Assembly (NCBI RefSeq): GCF_000330505.1
Contig: NW_004443767.1
Coordinates: 792,916-812,885, forward strand
DNA: 19,970 nt
DNA from: Entamoeba invadens IP1
Taxonomy: Eukaryota > Evosea > Mastigamoebida > Endamoebidae
Direction: 5' to 3'
Of this stretch, positions 17,514 through 19,970 are shown piece after piece. Made by a program: the position numbers and the translations under genes. Within the stretch, counting starts at the first letter, position 1. Each line of letters opens with the position of its first letter. The notes beneath the pieces were generated by a model that was not told the origin of the DNA, ran no database searches, and worked only from the letters and a program-made list of their open reading frames with translations.

Positions 17514-19153
17514 ATGCAAGAAGACGAGATTGTTGGCACATTTAAATGGAAGAAAGAAAAAGAAGCACCAAAAAGCTCACGACACGTTAAAGCTTCGCCT
17601 GATCCGACTTACTCGTTTGATCCCAAAGGAAGTAATTTAACTGAAATTGAGTGTTTTAGGTTGTTTTTTTGTGAAGAGATAGCAAATAACCTTTTATTGT
17701 TTTCAAATAAAAAAATAGCCAAAGAACATAAGACTGATGATAACAAACTTTCTAAAACGAGCATCCTGAGGTACCTAGGAATTCTTCTCTACATGGGAGC
17801 TCACCATGATGTCATTAATCCCGTGGAAGAGCTTTGGTCAATCGACCACGGAAAATCTATTTATAGAAATAGCATGCCACGTGACATGTTTAAATTCATT
17901 TCTTCACACATCGAAACTTACGATGTGGGCCAGCCAGATGATGTTTGTGATGATGCATCAGACACTTCAGATGATGGGGATGTCGAAGAGAAAGAGGAAT
18001 CTGAAAACGGGCCAGAAGGAGAGTATTTCAACTGTGCGGAATATTCAGATCGAGATTTCAGAGATCTCTCTGAAGAGCAACTCAGGAAAGATGTCAGAAT
18101 CAAAAGGGGCATCGTTGGTAGTGGAGTTGTTAAAGTCGTCCCTGCAATAACTCCAAATGCACACGACAGCTTTTCTAAAATTAGAGTGATTTTAGATAAG
18201 TTTATTTCTAATCTTGTCAACCAAACCTATTACAAACCTAGTAATAGTGTTTCGGTTGACGAACATTTGTTCTTATAAAGGGCATATGTGGGCTAAGGTG
18301 TTTATTAAGTCTAAGCCTGACGTTATGGTATAAAGTTTTGGGTTTGTTCTATTTTTACCAAATGAGTTTTATTTATGAAGTCAAAAATGACGGATAGTTA
18401 TTATTGGTTTGACATGAATGATCAAATTTAATAATTTAATTATTTGTTTATTTGAGTTATTTATAGTTTTCTAACTCGTAGATGTGTGCTGACTGTGAGA
18501 CAGGAATGACTCTAAACCTCCAAATGTACTGTGGTAAGTGTGGTGGTAAGGAGGACAATCAGGGCTTTAGAGTGGTCAGGGACATGGTGCTACCCATGTT
18601 ATGCCGTGGTAACAAGTTTACAGTTGTGTGTGACAACTTCTTCTGTACGTTAAGGTTGTCACACTACCTTGCTTCATGTGGGTGCCAACTTTTGGGAACC
18701 ATGAGGATCAATAGGAAAGAACTTCCTGACGAAGCAAAGACCATCAAAGGGAGAACTCCCGATACCACCATCTTTTTCTCGAAAGGAAAGTGTAAGCTCA
18801 TCTCTTACTTCAACGAGAAAAAGAAGCTGGTATTGGTCTTGTCAACCTGCCACGAAAAGAATGAAATTGAAGTCGTCGAGCAGGATGTGTTCATTGGCAA
18901 AGAAAAAACGACAATACATAAACCCCAGCCCATCCTTGATTACAACCACAAAATGGGTGGGGTTGACACTGTGGATCAGATGACCAGGTATTATACGTGT
19001 AGACGTCGAACAAACAGGTGGAACATCAGGGCTTTATATGATATGATTGATATAGCTGCCTTAAACGCGGATAAAACGTACTCAAATTACCACCCCTGCA
19101 AACGAGTGGATTTTTTGAACAATCTTTCTGGTGCTTTAATGAAAATGAAATGA
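17514..19153 (+). pseudogene. piggyBac transposase, two exons, disabled by small deletions
   Basis: A nearly complete piggyBac-family transposase (DDE_Tnp_1_7 fold), the nuclear enzyme that excises and inserts elements at TTAA. Exon 1 opens at ATG 17514 and runs 254 codons: an N-terminal domain with YLGILLYMGAHH and ELWSIDHGKSIYRNSMPRDM, an acidic stretch (about residues 143-168, DASDTSDDGDVEEKEE), and the first catalytic Asp in SVDEHLFL (residue 249). Just after it two small deletions break the frame: about 2 nt near 18277 and 1 nt near 18320. Together they total 3 nt, and YKGHMWAKVFIKSKPD then YGIKFW stay readable. A 140-bp intron follows (18342-18481). Exon 2 (18482-19153) reads MCADCETGMTLNLQMYCGK, the second Asp in VVCDNFF (residue 51), GTMRINRKELP, and the third in NHKMGGVDTVDQM (residue 162). 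The Cys-rich C-terminal zinc domain of many piggyBac proteins is absent. Codon use is GC-richer than the flanks, consistent with recent arrival. No terminal repeats were identified. Confidence 0.92.
18342..18481 (+). other. Spliceosomal intron in the piggyBac transposase
   Basis: The 140-bp A/T-rich segment starts GTTTGTTCT and ends CTAACTCGTAG. Removing it joins YGIKFW directly to MCADCETG in phase 0, exactly the contiguous piggyBac motif GIK.W...D..TG. The donor GTTTGTT and acceptor TAG match the splice-site consensus known for Entamoeba. CTAAC eight bases before the end could be the branch site. The reading-frame logic is direct from the sequence; the lineage inference rests on known splice-site preferences. 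Confidence 0.78.
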
Positions 19154-19745
19154 TTTTTCTATTTTGTTTGGTTATTTTATAAAGTAGGAACTGTTTCTTT
19201 CATTCAATACGTGCTTTTTTATTGAACCTCGAAAAAAAATAATCGTGAAATAATATAAAAATAGGGGTCATTATACCATTTTTTACTTATAGATAAGTTT
19301 TTAAAAATTTGTGTTATAACAACATCGTGACGTCGTTACTCAACATCATAAACAACCGTTGGTAAAGTATATGCATGAGTATTATGGTGATAATGGTGTT
19401 ATAATGGTGTTTGTTGATAATTCTATCAAATTGTAAATTTATTATTACAAAACTATAATTTATTAAATTTCCATTTTTATAAATAATATTTTTTATTATA
19501 TAATATAGTTCAAAATATTTTTTTTATTATTTGTTAAAATTTTTGCTATTTGTTTTTTGTTCATAATTTCTATTATTCCTTCAATTTTAATTTATATTAT
19601 TTGTTTGTTGCCCAAAAATGCATAATTTAAAAATGCATAAACAGTGAATGCAAAATAAGCATTTGATTACCATATACAATAACATTTATATGAAAATGAT
19701 AATATCAAATCAATTTTGACCTTTGTTTATGTTTGAAAATGATAA
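19154..19745. other. AT-rich 3' flank of the piggyBac gene
   Basis: No gene. It contains GGGGTCATTATACC (19264-19277), a candidate element-end sequence without a found partner, the palindromic GACGTC at 19329-19334 within CATCGTGACGTCGTTAC, and a short ATGGTG tandem repeat at 19383-19411. Confidence 0.45.
19383..19411 (+). repeat. Short imperfect tandem repeat of ATAATGGTG type
   Basis: ATGGTG occurs three times at 9-11 bp spacing (TTATGGTGATAATGGTG then TTATAATGGTG). It lies about 230 bp downstream of the piggyBac stop and may belong to the subterminal part of that element. Confidence 0.4.
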
Positions 19746-19907
19746 AAAATTCAAATTCCAAACAATGAATTTAATCTTGCTTCCTTGACAGTGGCACGAC
19801 TTGAAACTCAATGGATGACCATAAAACCTCATGTTGATTAAATTTTATACAAACGCGACTATATTGACTGTTTAAGTCATTTTCGAGAATTTTTCTCAAT
19901 TTTGTGA
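19746..19907 (+). pseudogene. Short coding trace with one internal stop
   Basis: One frame is readable for 53 codons with a single TAA at 19839-19841: IPNNEFNLASLTVARLETQ, then WMTIKPHVD, and after the stop ILYKRDYIDCLSHFREFF. The patch is less A/T-rich than its surroundings and the residue mix is protein-like. No start codon or family is recognised. It may continue past the window end. Confidence 0.3.
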
Positions 19908-19970
19908 TTTTTGATACTTTTGAAAATGTATTTTAGATATTTTTTGTTTATTTTATACTTATGTTCACTA

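Noticed and set aside
17806..18220. ORFs of 114 (plus) and 100 (minus) codons inside the piggyBac exon
   Set aside because: They are alternative frames of a clearly recognised transposase exon.
1..19970. CRISPR arrays, tRNA or rRNA genes, bacterial operons
   Set aside because: No regularly spaced direct repeats, no tRNA-like A/B-box arrangement and no rRNA segments were seen; the genes are eukaryotic transposons and actin.

Overview
The window is very AT-rich eukaryotic DNA (standard genetic code, long A/T runs, no operon structure, no bacterial signals). It contains almost no healthy gene. It reads as a transposon-rich gene graveyard: broken DNA transposons of four superfamilies (Tc1-like, Mutator-like, hAT, piggyBac), a decayed actin copy, a long decayed coiled-coil gene, several unidentified coding relics and two MITE-like inverted-repeat units, separated by nearly featureless AT-rich DNA. 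The best clue to the organism is the intron in the piggyBac transposase. It begins GTTTGTT and ends TAG, the splice-site pattern known from Entamoeba. That pattern, with this mix of transposons and AT content, suggests an Entamoeba-type amoeba of the transposon-rich kind (E. invadens or E. moshkovskii). This is an inference, not proof.

Layout, left to right. 1-1450: AT-rich DNA with a 231-bp MITE-like unit (250-480). 1453-1770 (+): Tc1-like transposase relic with the PD..PIEHLW signature. 1864-2211 (-): unidentified coding relic. 2395-2789 (+): weak coding traces and a perfect hairpin. 3719-3934: second MITE-like unit. 5005-6079 (+): Mutator-like transposase relic with both early catalytic aspartates. 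6241-8107 (-): long, heavily eroded coiled-coil gene. 8226-10958 (-): hAT transposase relic broken by frameshifts and stops, with all domains still readable. 10959-12460: AT-rich DNA without a gene. 12460-13600: possible old coding relic. 14760-15268 (+): a GC-richer island followed by an intact 118-residue ORF of unknown function, ending in a long A/T hairpin. 16108-16449 (-): actin pseudogene. 17514-19153 (+): nearly intact piggyBac transposase in two exons, disabled by two small deletions. 19746-19907 (+): short coding trace.

The genes form no pathway. What they share is history: each transposase keeps its domain order and many catalytic residues but carries frameshifts and stops, with piggyBac the youngest and the Tc1-like and coiled-coil relics the oldest. 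In the coiled-coil relic most in-frame stops are TAA or TGA at places where Gln or Arg would fit, which points to C-to-T decay. The only uninterrupted candidate for a working gene is the unknown ORF at 14912-15268. Most relic calls rest on reading short conserved motifs by eye; no database search was possible.
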